Origin: Mucilaginibacter_A sp964236465
GTDB taxonomy: Bacteria; Bacteroidota; Bacteroidia; Sphingobacteriales; Sphingobacteriaceae
Length of the DNA: 64,000 nucleotides
Reading direction: 5' to 3'
Assembly: GCA_964236465.1 (NCBI GenBank)
Contig: CAXSBZ010000002.1
Coordinates: 62,001 to 126,000, forward strand
Positions 54,640 to 62,535 of this stretch are shown here, piece by piece. Within the stretch, counting starts at the first letter, position 1; each line of letters opens with the position of its first letter. The notes beneath the pieces were generated by a model. It was not told the DNA's origin, did no database searches, and was given only the letters and a program-made list of their open reading frames with translations. Made by a program: the position numbers and the translations under genes.

Positions 54640-54876
54640 TACAATAAATTTTAGGTTGATAATTGGTTATTCAATCCGGAAATTGAGCAGGTTAAATTAA
54701 CGATTTCGTACTTATGGTTGGCATTTGTATCGATAAAATATACAGTTGATTGATGCTTCTTTTATCGACTAAAAATCCATTAAAACTAATTTCAAAATCT
54801 CTATTGGATTTTTTGATTGAAATGCTGATATTTGCAAACTCTTTTTGAAGGAGAAGAAATAACAAAACATTTCATC
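54640..54876 (+). promoter_or_regulatory. Divergent region, satP and rpmB promoters
   Basis: 237 bases with a GAAGCAT 12-mer at 54753. GATATTTGC at about 54828 differs from TAnnTTTG by one base and would serve the ribosomal operon, with a leader of about 40 bases. GAAGGAG at 54847-54853 is SD-like but lies too far (over 20 bases) from the rpmB start to act as its ribosome-binding site. Confidence 0.4.
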
Positions 54877-55110
54877 ATGTCTAGAATTTGCGATTTAACC
54901 GGTAAAACTTCCATGAATGGATTTAACGTTTCCAACTCAAACGCTAAAACCAAACGTAAGTTCCACCCGAACCTGAAACTGAAAAAGTTTTTTATCCCGG
55001 AAGAAGATAAGTGGATCACGCTAAAAGTTTCCACTTCGGCTATCAGAACTATTAATAAAAACGGTATTTCCGCTTGTATCAACAAGTTTGTAAAAAAAGG
55101 ACACATTTAA
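54877..55110 (+). CDS. rpmB: 50S ribosomal protein L28
   Basis: A 77-residue bL28, from MSRICDLTGKTSMNGFNVS to the basic end VKKGHI. I discard the longer frame starting at 54832. It is the first gene of the conserved Bacteroidota block L28-L33-DUF4295-FtsY. The bL28 start MSRxC-like with only one Cys in the first residues shows it is a zinc-free form. Confidence 0.96.
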   Translation: MSRICDLTGKTSMNGFNVSNSNAKTKRKFHPNLKLKKFFIPEEDKWITLKVSTSAIRTINKNGISACINKFVKKGHI

Positions 55111-55198
55111 AATAGTTGTTAGTTGCTCGTTATAGCTTGTCTGTTTATTGCAGTTTCAATTATTAACCATCAACCATTCACTATTAACTTAAAATATC
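55111..55198. repeat. Repeat-like spacer between rpmB and rpmG
   Basis: AATAGTTGTTAGTTGCTCGT and ATTAACCATCAACCATTCAC belong to the same TAGTTGATGGTT/AACCATCAAC family seen at 5206, 7351 and 55382, with opposed arms. It ends immediately before the rpmG start. Confidence 0.65.
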
Positions 55199-55381
55199 AT
55201 GGCAAAAAAAGGTAACAGGGTTCAGGTAATTTTAGAATGTACAGAGCACAAAACCAGTGGAATGCCGGGCATGTCTCGTTACATTACCACTAAAAACAAA
55301 AGAAATACAACAGAAAGACTGGAATTAAAAAAATTTAATCCGGTATTGAGAAAAGTAACAGTTCATAAAGAAATTAAATAG
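55199..55381 (+). CDS. rpmG: 50S ribosomal protein L33
   Basis: A 60-residue bL33 (MAKKGNRVQVILECTEHKTS, then YITTKNKRNTTERLELKKFN). It is the form with only one Cys in this part, so no zinc knuckle. It lies between rpmB and the DUF4295 gene, each separated by repeat-like spacers of about 88 bases. Confidence 0.96.
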   Translation: MAKKGNRVQVILECTEHKTSGMPGMSRYITTKNKRNTTERLELKKFNPVLRKVTVHKEIK

Positions 55382-55469
55382 GCACTTAGTTCATTGTTAA
55401 TAGTTGATAGTGGCTGCACGTCGGGTTATCAATAAACTATTAACTAATTATCTATTAACTTAAAAAAAC
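55382..55469. repeat. Repeat-like spacer between rpmG and DUF4295
   Basis: GTTAATAGTTGATAGTGG faces AATAAACTATTAACTAATTATCTATTAACTT-type units (about 55429-55461). It is the same length (88) and structure as the spacer before rpmG, so it may be duplicated with the L33 spacer. Confidence 0.65.
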
Positions 55470-55640
55470 ATGGCAAAGAAAGTAGTTGCAACCCTGAAAA
55501 CCGGAAAAGGTAAAGAATATTCTAAAGTGATTACTATGATCAAATCACCTAAAACTGGTGCTTATTCTTTCAAAGAAATTATTGCACACAACGATCACGT
55601 GAAAGATGCAATTACTGCAGCTAAAGCTGCTAATCAATAA
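55470..55640 (+). CDS. DUF4295 ribosome-associated protein (bL38 candidate)
   Basis: A 56-residue basic protein, MAKKVVATLKTGKGKEYSKV and on to AAKAANQ. It matches DUF4295, which in Bacteroidota always lies between rpmG and ftsY. From memory, this family was found as a new large-subunit protein (bL38) in a Flavobacterium ribosome structure. It is the third gene of the ribosomal block here. Confidence 0.9.
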   Translation: MAKKVVATLKTGKGKEYSKVITMIKSPKTGAYSFKEIIAHNDHVKDAITAAKAANQ

Positions 55641-55670
55641 CAAGTTCTTTTAAAAAATAAGAAAGCCGTT

Positions 55671-55697
55671 CCGATTTTACCGGAAGGGCTTTTTTTG
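55671..55697 (+). terminator. Terminator after the ribosomal block
   Basis: AAAGCC-GTTCCG and CGGAA-GGGCTTTTTTT form an imperfect stem around ATTTTAC with a T run. A 12-mer (55719) and the ftsY start follow, so ftsY may have its own promoter or read-through. Confidence 0.75.
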
Positions 55698-55760
55698 TTA
55701 CCACCTAAATTTATGCTGTAAAAGAAGCATTGGCTTTTCAGCTTAATTTCAAAATCAATT

Positions 55761-56729
55761 ATGGGCTTATTTGATTTTTTTAAGAAGAAAGAAAATACCG
55801 TTGCAGAGCAGCAGGACCTGGACAAAGGTTTGGAGAAAACCAAAGACAGTTTTTTATCCAAGATCACCAAAGCTGTTGCCGGAAAATCTATTGTTGATGA
55901 AGAAGTGCTGGATGATTTGGAAGAAATTTTGGTTACTTCGGATGTGGGCGTAACCACTACTTTAAAAATCATCAAAAGGATTGAAGAGCGTGTGGCACGC
56001 GATAAATATCTTGGTACAGCAGAGCTAAATGGAATCCTGAAAGAAGAAATCCAAGCTTTATTAGCTGAAAATAATAGCAATGACTTCCAGAATTTTGAAT
56101 ACGGCAACCACAAACCTTACGTAATTATGGTAGTAGGCGTTAATGGCGTAGGCAAAACAACAACCATTGGCAAGCTGGCTTACAAATTAAAATTAGCAGG
56201 CAGCAAGGTAGTTATCGGCGCGGCAGATACTTTTCGTGCGGCGGCAGTTTCACAAATTCAGCTTTGGGGCGAGCGGGTTGGTGTTCGGGTTGTGGCACAA
56301 GCGATGGGTTCTGACCCGGCTTCTGTGGCTTATGATACCGTAAAATCTGCTGTTGCCAACGGGGATGACGTGGTGATTATTGATACGGCCGGACGTTTGC
56401 ACAACAAAGTTGGTTTGATGAACGAGCTGACCAAAATCAAGAATGTGATGCAAAAGGTTATCCCCAATGCACCACATGAAATACTGTTGGTATTGGATGC
56501 TTCCACCGGACAAAATGCGATCGAGCAATGCAAACAATTTACGCAGGCAACGGATGTAAATGCACTGGCTTTAACAAAATTGGACGGCACAGCAAAAGGC
56601 GGCGTAGTGATTGGAATTTCAGATCAGTTTAAAATTCCGGTAAAATATATTGGCGTAGGCGAAGCACAAGATCAGTTGCAGTTGTTTGATAGGAAAGCGT
56701 TTGTGAACAGCTTGTTCAAAAACGATTAG
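55761..56729 (+). CDS. ftsY: Signal recognition particle receptor FtsY
   Basis: A 322-residue SRP receptor GTPase guiding membrane protein insertion. N-terminal charged helices (about 1-100) precede the G domain. GVNGVGKTTTIGKLAYK is G1, DTFRAAA follows, then DTAGRLHN (G3) and TKLDGTAKGG (G4). It lacks the long acidic domain of E. coli FtsY, as usual in this phylum. Confidence 0.97.
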   Translation: MGLFDFFKKKENTVAEQQDLDKGLEKTKDSFLSKITKAVAGKSIVDEEVLDDLEEILVTSDVGVTTTLKIIKRIEERVARDKYLGTAELNGILKEEIQALLAENNSNDFQNFEYGNHKPYVIMVVGVNGVGKTTTIGKLAYKLKLAGSKVVIGAADTFRAAAVSQIQLWGERVGVRVVAQAMGSDPASVAYDTVKSAVANGDDVVIIDTAGRLHNKVGLMNELTKIKNVMQKVIPNAPHEILLVLDASTGQNAIEQCKQFTQATDVNALALTKLDGTAKGGVVIGISDQFKIPVKYIGVGEAQDQLQLFDRKAFVNSLFKND

Positions 56730-56809
56730 TTGTATAATATTTTATTTTAAGATGTTGCAATAAATTATTGTTAATAATATTTAAGCGTTCGCTCTAATTA
56801 AAAAAATCG

Positions 56810-57505
56810 ATGACTCGTTCTTTTCAGATTGTAGAATTTAAGGTTGCAGAAACGGACTTCTTTTTAAATAAAATAGAAGAATCAACATATGGATTCCAAT
56901 TATTTGAAGCAAGAAATTATGTTAGTGCATTTTTGTCCTCATCTAGAAGTATAACTTTTGCAATACAAGCTTCAATATCTGAGTTGCCAGGTTTTAAAAG
57001 TTGGTATGAAAGCCAACAAGAATTTATGCGGCAAAGTAAGTTGGGGAAATACTTTTTAGAAGCAAGAAATTTTTCACAAAAAGTTGGTTACTATCCCATG
57101 TCTAATGGAAAAATCTATCACGATGAAAATGGCAATCGGAGAGTTGAATATGTTTTTGATAATTATATAAAAGAAATTGCACAATACGTTCCGAAAGAAG
57201 ATGTTGTGACTGCTTGTAAAAAATATTTGGCTGTGCTTTTAACTGTAGTATTTAACTGCTACCAAACTTTTGGAACCACAATTGATCCAGAACAATACTT
57301 TTCATTTGAAAACATAAAAAAGACAGGTAAAACAATAGAAGATTTTGAAGAAGAATTAGGCTATCCAAGAGGATGGACAAACATAGAAGGTTTAACAGAG
57401 GATGAACGATTAAAAGCAATTAGAAATGAGATTCAATACGATGGAATTGATCATATCTTAATTAAACACTTAGGCAAAAATAGGTTTGGAGACATTGTTT
57501 CTTAA
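56810..57505 (+). CDS. Hypothetical protein, accessory
   Basis: A 231-residue cytoplasmic protein with an AT-rich, low-GC composition unlike ftsY and rimO around it. Helical stretches LFEARNYVSAFLSSSRSITF and KYFLEARNFSQKVG recall HEPN-like helical bundles, but no Rx4-6H motif is obvious. The C-terminal part has FEEELGYPRGWTNIEG. I do not recognise the family; probably horizontally acquired. Confidence 0.7.
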   Translation: MTRSFQIVEFKVAETDFFLNKIEESTYGFQLFEARNYVSAFLSSSRSITFAIQASISELPGFKSWYESQQEFMRQSKLGKYFLEARNFSQKVGYYPMSNGKIYHDENGNRRVEYVFDNYIKEIAQYVPKEDVVTACKKYLAVLLTVVFNCYQTFGTTIDPEQYFSFENIKKTGKTIEDFEEELGYPRGWTNIEGLTEDERLKAIRNEIQYDGIDHILIKHLGKNRFGDIVS

Positions 57506-57644
57506 AGCAGGAAATGCAGTTAAGAGCAACAAAAGGTTTTCAAAACTATTTAAACCAAGATTAAAATTTAAAATAATTGATAAGTTCTATTATTTACTTA
57601 ACTTATTATAAAAGCTTGAATCTACTTCAGTTTCTACGAATAAA

Positions 57645-57809
57645 ATGAGCCATCAAAAATATATTATTACAAAATCAGAAAAAGAGGATATAATTATAGC
57701 GAAATTAATTCAAGAGAATGACGAGGCAGAAAATCTAAATATAGAAGATGCTATAGTTTATTATCGATCTTTAACCTCATTAAAAAAAATTGAAAACGAA
57801 AATATCTAA
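57645..57809 (+). CDS. 54-residue small acidic protein (candidate)
   Basis: ATG 57645 to TAA 57809 encodes MSHQKYIITKSEKEDIIIAK, then a helical acidic run and YYRSLTSLKKIENENI. It overlaps the rimO start by 20 bases in another frame. Codon use is AT-rich like the gene at 56810, so they may form one accessory insertion. An antitoxin-like role is possible but unsupported. Confidence 0.5.
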   Translation: MSHQKYIITKSEKEDIIIAKLIQENDEAENLNIEDAIVYYRSLTSLKKIENENI

Positions 57810-59166
57810 CATAAACATCACAAGGAAACCTAAAGTTAATGTTATCACTTTAGGTTGTTCTAAAAACATATACGATTCTGAGATTCTGATGGGTCAGCTT
57901 CAGGGCAACCATTTTGATGTGATGCATGAGAGCGAAAAAATTGGCCGTAATGATATTGTCGTCATCAATACTTGTGGTTTTATCGACAATGCCAAGCAGG
58001 AATCTATCGATACCATTTTGCAATACAGCGAACTGAAGGAACAAGGCAAAGTTGGAAAAGTGATTGTAACTGGCTGCCTTTCCGAACGCTACAAACCTGA
58101 ACTGCAAGCCGAAATACCAAATGTGGATGCTTTTTTTGGCACTAATAATTTGCAGGAAATCTTGCAAAACATTGGTGCAGATTACAAACACGAACTGCTG
58201 GGCGAACGTTTGCTCACGACGCCTTCACACTTTGCTTATTTTAAAATTGCTGAGGGCTGCAACCGTCCCTGCTCCTTTTGCGCCATTCCGCTGATGCGCG
58301 GCAAACACGTTTCTACACCAATGGACGAGCTCGTTTTACAGGCAAAAAAACTGGTTGCAAAAGGAACAAAAGAACTGATCATGGTTGCACAAGACCTTAC
58401 TTATTACGGTTTGGACATTTACGGAAAACGCAATTTGGATGAACTTTTAAGAAGGATTTCTGATGTGGAAGGCATCGAATGGATTCGTTTGCAATATGCT
58501 TATCCTTCCGGTTTCCCAATGGAAATTCTGGATGTGATGAATGAGCGAAGCAATATTTGCAAGTATTTGGATATGCCACTACAACATATCTCAGACAATA
58601 TGTTAAAGTCGATGCGCCGCGGAATTACCAAGCAAAAAACAATGGACATCGTAAACCAAATCCGTGATAAAGTTCCCGGAATTGCTTTACGCACCACTTT
58701 GATTACCGGTTATCCGGGTGAAACGCAGCAGGATTTTGAGGAAATGCAGCAATGGGTGATGGACACCAAGTTTGACCGTTTGGGCTGCTTCACTTATTCG
58801 CACGAGGAAAAAACACATGCGCATAATTTGGTGGACGATGTTCCGGAAAACGTAAAACAGGAACGCTCCGAAGCAATTATGGAAGTGCAGCAGTTGATCT
58901 CGCACGAGAAAAACCATCAGAAAATTGGACAAACATTTAAAGTTTTAATTGACAAAATTGAAGACGATTTTTTAGTTGGAAGGACAGAATTTGATTCGCC
59001 GGAAGTGGACAACGAAGTTTTGATTGATGCGCACGAACAATATGCAGTTCCGGGAAGTTTTGTACAGGTAAAAATTGATTCAGCAGAAGATTTTGACCTG
59101 TACGGAAAAATCATTCAGCCAAAACCAACAAAAACTTTTGCCGAAGCGTTAGCTTTAAATTCATGA
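57790..59166 (+). CDS. rimO: Ribosomal protein S12 methylthiotransferase RimO
   Basis: A 458-residue radical-SAM enzyme that methylthiolates Asp88 of S12. It has the N-terminal UPF0004 domain (VNVITLGCSKNIYDSEILMG) with its own cluster cysteines, the radical-SAM motif CNRPCSFC (CxxxCxxC), and a C-terminal TRAM-like domain. The start codon is TTG at 57790; no ATG precedes the conserved VNVITLGCSKN in frame. bshC overlaps its end by 4 bases. Confidence 0.95.
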   Translation: MKTKISNINITRKPKVNVITLGCSKNIYDSEILMGQLQGNHFDVMHESEKIGRNDIVVINTCGFIDNAKQESIDTILQYSELKEQGKVGKVIVTGCLSERYKPELQAEIPNVDAFFGTNNLQEILQNIGADYKHELLGERLLTTPSHFAYFKIAEGCNRPCSFCAIPLMRGKHVSTPMDELVLQAKKLVAKGTKELIMVAQDLTYYGLDIYGKRNLDELLRRISDVEGIEWIRLQYAYPSGFPMEILDVMNERSNICKYLDMPLQHISDNMLKSMRRGITKQKTMDIVNQIRDKVPGIALRTTLITGYPGETQQDFEEMQQWVMDTKFDRLGCFTYSHEEKTHAHNLVDDVPENVKQERSEAIMEVQQLISHEKNHQKIGQTFKVLIDKIEDDFLVGRTEFDSPEVDNEVLIDAHEQYAVPGSFVQVKIDSAEDFDLYGKIIQPKPTKTFAEALALNS

Positions 59167-60758
59167 AGGCAACGTACATCAATTATAAATCAACCGGTAG
59201 CTTCTCGCCAACCGTTATCAGTTATTTAGAAAACGATCCAGCCTTACAACCTTTTTACAGTTACCGGCCGGATTTGGATGGCTTCCGGCAATTGCTTCAA
59301 CACAAAAAAAACACCTGTAAAAGAAGCATTTTAACGGAAGTATTAAACTCACAATACGAAAAACTACCGGTAAAAGAAGTATCGGATTTAACGCGGACAA
59401 ACTTGGATTTGCTAAATCTGGAAAACACATTTACAGTTACAACCGGCCACCAGCTTAATATTTTTACCGGTCCGCTTTATTTTATTTTCAAAATTGTTAC
59501 GGCAATCAAGCTGTCAAAAGATTTAAAAGCCGAATTTCCTGATAAAAATTTTGTGCCTGTTTATTGGATGGCTTCGGAAGACCATGATTTTGCCGAGATC
59601 AACCATACCCAAATTGCCGGCAAAAAAGTACAATGGAACGAAGAAGTTTTGGGTGCAACAGGAAGGATTGCCACGAAAGGAATACGTGAAGCTTTAAATG
59701 CTTATAAAGGTGTTTTGGGGATTGAGAATTTTGCAGAAGAATTAGCCGGGTTAGTAGAAACAGCTTATTCAAAACAGGACAACCTGGCCGATGCGACGTG
59801 CTATTTGGTTAACGGCTTGTTCAGTAAATTTGGTTTGGTGATAATTGATGCAGATGATGCACATTTAAAACAAGAATTTGCCCTAATTATCGAGCAGGAT
59901 ATTATCCAACAAAACAGTTTTAAAAATATTTCGGCAACCAACAAAAAGCTACAAGAACTTGGTGTACATATCCAAGTAAACCCAAGAGAGATTAACTTTT
60001 TTTACCTGGTAAAAGAAGTACGCGAACGGATCGTTTTTGAAAACAATCAATACAAAGTTTTAAATACAGAAATTGCTTTTTTGGAAGAAGAATTGAAAAC
60101 CGAAATTGCGCAACACCCGGAAAGGTTTAGTCCGAATGTGGTGATGCGGCCATTGTATCAGGAAGTAATTTTACCAAATATCGCTTACATCGGTGGCGGC
60201 GCAGAAATTGTTTATTGGTTGGAACTGAAAGCTAACTTTGATTTTTACAAAGTTGATTTTCCAATTTTAATTCTTCGAAATTCAGGATTGATAGTTAGCA
60301 AAAGAGCGGCAGAAAAAGCTGAAAAAATGGGTTTGGTTTTGATTGATTTCTTCCAAGATACAACCGTTTTAAAAACAAATTGGATCAAAGCAAATAGCCA
60401 AAACCAATTACAATTGAAACAAGAATGGCAGGAACTGAGCGATATTTTCGACCGGATGAAATTGCAAAATTCCAACATTGACCCAACTTTAGGGCCTTCC
60501 ACAGAAGCCATCCAAAAGCGGTTGGAATATGCTGTTTTTAACCTCGAAAAAAAGTTAGTGAAAGCCGAGAAACGCAACTACGAAACGCGCTTAAACCAGA
60601 TTGATCAAATCAAAACTGAACTTTTTCCGGGTGGAAGTTTGCAGGAACGGAATGAAAACTTTGGTTTGTTTTATGTGAAACATGGATCAAAATTCATTGA
60701 ACAATTGGTGGAAAATTTTAAACCTTTGGATTTTAAGTTTACGATTTTAACAGAGTAA
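59163..60758 (+). CDS. bshC: Bacillithiol biosynthesis cysteine-adding enzyme BshC
   Basis: A 531-residue BshC, which adds cysteine to glucosaminyl-malate to give bacillithiol. Clear family stretches are TVTTGHQLNIFTGPLYF-, PVYWMASEDHDFAEI and PNIAYIGGGAEIVYWLELK. It overlaps rimO by ATGA, so they are translationally coupled. It carries three exact 12-mers (59318 CKRSI, 59371 VKEVS, 60529 YAVFN) and one near copy (60010). Confidence 0.95.
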   Translation: MKATYINYKSTGSFSPTVISYLENDPALQPFYSYRPDLDGFRQLLQHKKNTCKRSILTEVLNSQYEKLPVKEVSDLTRTNLDLLNLENTFTVTTGHQLNIFTGPLYFIFKIVTAIKLSKDLKAEFPDKNFVPVYWMASEDHDFAEINHTQIAGKKVQWNEEVLGATGRIATKGIREALNAYKGVLGIENFAEELAGLVETAYSKQDNLADATCYLVNGLFSKFGLVIIDADDAHLKQEFALIIEQDIIQQNSFKNISATNKKLQELGVHIQVNPREINFFYLVKEVRERIVFENNQYKVLNTEIAFLEEELKTEIAQHPERFSPNVVMRPLYQEVILPNIAYIGGGAEIVYWLELKANFDFYKVDFPILILRNSGLIVSKRAAEKAEKMGLVLIDFFQDTTVLKTNWIKANSQNQLQLKQEWQELSDIFDRMKLQNSNIDPTLGPSTEAIQKRLEYAVFNLEKKLVKAEKRNYETRLNQIDQIKTELFPGGSLQERNENFGLFYVKHGSKFIEQLVENFKPLDFKFTILTE

Positions 60759-61060
60759 GCTTTTGCTATTTCGACCCGTTGTCATTTCGACCCAAAGGGA
60801 AAAATCTTATTCAAACTTTAACGCTTTGATGAAGATCCCTCCTACTGTCGGGATGACAAAATACAAGTGTTCGAAAGAACGGATTTGTCATGCTGAACTT
60901 GTTTCAGCATCTCACCAGAAAGGTTGAAACCGAGTTACATTTGCTATATTTCTAATGGGATGCCGAAACAAGTTCGGCATGACAAAACAAATAGAAGTCT
61001 TTCGAACACTCGTAATGACAAAACTAAAATTAACAAAGCGCAGCACATAACTCCAATTTT
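60759..61060. repeat. Nested inverted-repeat intergenic element
   Basis: Outer arms GTGTTCGAAAG (60867-60877) and CTTTCGAACAC (60999-61009) enclose GTCATGCTGAACTTGTTTCA-GCAT and GATGCCGAAACAAGTTCGGC-ATGAC, each a hairpin and each complementary to the other. ATTTCGACCCAAAGGGAAAA lies just upstream. This resembles the very common GTCATGCTGAAC-type intergenic repeat of Bacteroidota. Confidence 0.75.
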
Positions 61061-62143
61061 ATGTTGATAAAAGAAGCATCCTTACGAACCTTTACCCAAA
61101 ACATTTTTTTGAAAATAGGTTGCAGCTTAGAACATGCAACATTGGCAGCCGATGTTTTGCTTCGTGCTGATTTGCGCGGAATCGATTCACACGGTGTTGC
61201 CCGGTTAAGTGGCTATGTACGTTTGTGGGAGAAAAACCGGATCAACCCAAAACCAAACATTCAAATTGTTCACGAAACACCAACCACCGCAACGGTTGAT
61301 GGTGATGCCGGATTAGGTTTGGTGGTTGCGCCTTTTGCCATGCAGGTTGCAATTGAAAAAGCAGAAAAATATGGATCGGGCTGGGTTTCTGTCCGTAATT
61401 CCAACCATTTTGGGATTGCCGGTTACCACGCTTTGATGGCGGTAGAAAAAGACATGATTGGTTTTGCTATGACGAACGCCAGTCCGCTGGTTGCCCCTAC
61501 ATTTTCCAACGAGCGGATGCTGGGCACCAACCCGATGTGTTATGCTTTCCCCGCAGGAAAATACCCGCCGCTGCTTGTAGATATGGCCACTTCTGCCGCT
61601 GCAAACGGTAAATTGGAAATTGCACAACGTGCCGGAAAGGCTGTTCCGGAAGGTTGGATACAAGATGAGAATGGCAATTTTACAACTGATCCGCATGCTT
61701 TAAAGTCTGGTGGTTCTTTGTTGCCTTTGGGTAGCGACCGCGAACATGGCAGCCATAAAGGTTTTGGATTGAGTGCTACGGTTGATATACTTTCGGCCGT
61801 GCTTTCCGGCGCTAATTACGGGCCTTGGGTTCCGCCGTTTGTGGCTTATCTCGAACCAGATCCAAATCCTGTTGGTACTGGTATTGGTCATTTTTTAGGT
61901 GCAATGCGCGTGGATGGTTTCCGGCCGGTTGAAGATTTTAAACACCATTTGGATAATTGGATTGAACGTTTTAAATCAGCCAGCACCATCGATCCAAACC
62001 AAAAAGTAATTATCCCTGGTGAACCGGAACTGGAAGCAGAACTAGACCGAAAAGTAAATGGGATTCCTTTGGTAGATGCGGTGGTGGAGGATTTGAATGA
62101 GCTGGCAGACAAGTTGGGTGTGGAAGAGCTAAATGGGTTTTAA
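61061..62143 (+). CDS. Ldh-family (malate/L-lactate/ureidoglycolate-type) oxidoreductase
   Basis: A 360-residue NAD(P)-dependent dehydrogenase of the Ldh_2 family, which is unrelated to classical malate dehydrogenases. Typical motifs are RGIDSHGVARL, VRNSNHFGIAGY (the catalytic His region), GTNPMCYAFPAG and HKGFGLS. The substrate (malate, lactate, sulfolactate or similar) is open. The very start, ATG-TTGATAAAAGAAGCATCC (MLIKEAS), is a 12-mer with its TGA side, so the repeat forms the first codons. A copy of its 3' end lies at 62841. Confidence 0.92.
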   Translation: MLIKEASLRTFTQNIFLKIGCSLEHATLAADVLLRADLRGIDSHGVARLSGYVRLWEKNRINPKPNIQIVHETPTTATVDGDAGLGLVVAPFAMQVAIEKAEKYGSGWVSVRNSNHFGIAGYHALMAVEKDMIGFAMTNASPLVAPTFSNERMLGTNPMCYAFPAGKYPPLLVDMATSAAANGKLEIAQRAGKAVPEGWIQDENGNFTTDPHALKSGGSLLPLGSDREHGSHKGFGLSATVDILSAVLSGANYGPWVPPFVAYLEPDPNPVGTGIGHFLGAMRVDGFRPVEDFKHHLDNWIERFKSASTIDPNQKVIIPGEPELEAELDRKVNGIPLVDAVVEDLNELADKLGVEELNGF

Positions 62144-62205
62144 AATATGGTTGTTGAATTGGAAATTCAAATCTCAAAGGAATACAATTAAGATTCTTTT
62201 ACTTG

Positions 62206-62219
62206 CTGTATATTTACAG
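62206..62219. promoter_or_regulatory. Palindromic operator of the higBA module
   Basis: CTGTATATTTACAG is a 14-base palindrome 21 bases before the toxin start, followed by TATGCAAATACATTTAC. HigA-type antitoxins bind such palindromes to repress their own operon. Confidence 0.55.
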
Positions 62220-62239
62220 TATGCAAATACATTTACCTA

Positions 62240-62524
62240 ATGATTAAGTCGATACAGCATAAAGGCCTAAAGTTGTTTTGGACAAAGGGCGATGCCAGTA
62301 AATTACAATCAGAATACGTGCATAAGATTAATAGGGTATTAAACATAATCCATTATTTAGAAGAAGTGCCGAAAGACCTCGAAACGTTTAAGCATTTAAG
62401 GCCACATCCATTAAAGGGCGATCTTAAAAGTTTTTGGTCGTTAGATATTTCGGGCAACTGGCGTATCATTTTCAGGTTTGAAGATGGACATGCTTTTGAT
62501 TTAGATTATTTAGACACGCATTAA
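62240..62524 (+). CDS. higB: HigB-type RelE-superfamily toxin
   Basis: A 94-residue RelE/ParE-fold mRNA interferase, in the toxin-first order typical of HigBA. IKSIQHKGLKLFWTKGDASK is the N-terminus, with conserved C-terminal GNWRIIFRFEDGHAFDLDYL carrying catalytic Arg/Tyr candidates. It lies 11 bases before the antitoxin. The toxin family is sure; activity is inferred. Confidence 0.92.
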   Translation: MIKSIQHKGLKLFWTKGDASKLQSEYVHKINRVLNIIHYLEEVPKDLETFKHLRPHPLKGDLKSFWSLDISGNWRIIFRFEDGHAFDLDYLDTH

Positions 62525-62535
62525 TATTTGTTAAA

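Larger units (their letters stand above)
1272..61079. repeat. Dispersed 12-mer family TAAAA(GA/AC)AG(C/T)AT, 54 exact copies
   Basis: This entry spans the first to last exact copy; the copies are separate. Starts of + copies: 2060, 8168, 10274, 10933, 12438, 15372, 19022, 20027, 21567, 22406, 22837, 25865, 26360, 26401, 30013, 35193, 35390, 37530, 40357, 48484, 48983, 49181, 52024, 55719, 59318, 59371, 61068. Starts of - copies: 1272, 2042, 3287, 8119, 11886, 15241, 18941, 22245, 24168, 28047, 28638, 34592, 35110, 38359, 38591, 38990, 40325, 40812, 43589, 43666, 43744, 44369, 48541, 49979, 52045, 54753, 60529. Variants: GAAGCAT 30, ACAGCAT 11, GAAGTAT 7, ACAGTAT 6. One-mismatch copies include 6959, 9614, 15609, 19647, 22972, 27147, 27985, 29022, 33695, 36016, 36752, 40889, 49997, 51313, 60010 and 63898. 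Many + copies follow TTTTAGG-N-TGA or TTTTATG-N-TGA. All counts are by eye. Confidence 0.9.

Noticed and set aside
1272..61079. Dispersed 12-mer as a CRISPR array
   Set aside because: Copies are only 12 bases, on both strands, at irregular distances and partly inside genes. No repeat-spacer periodicity or cas gene was seen.
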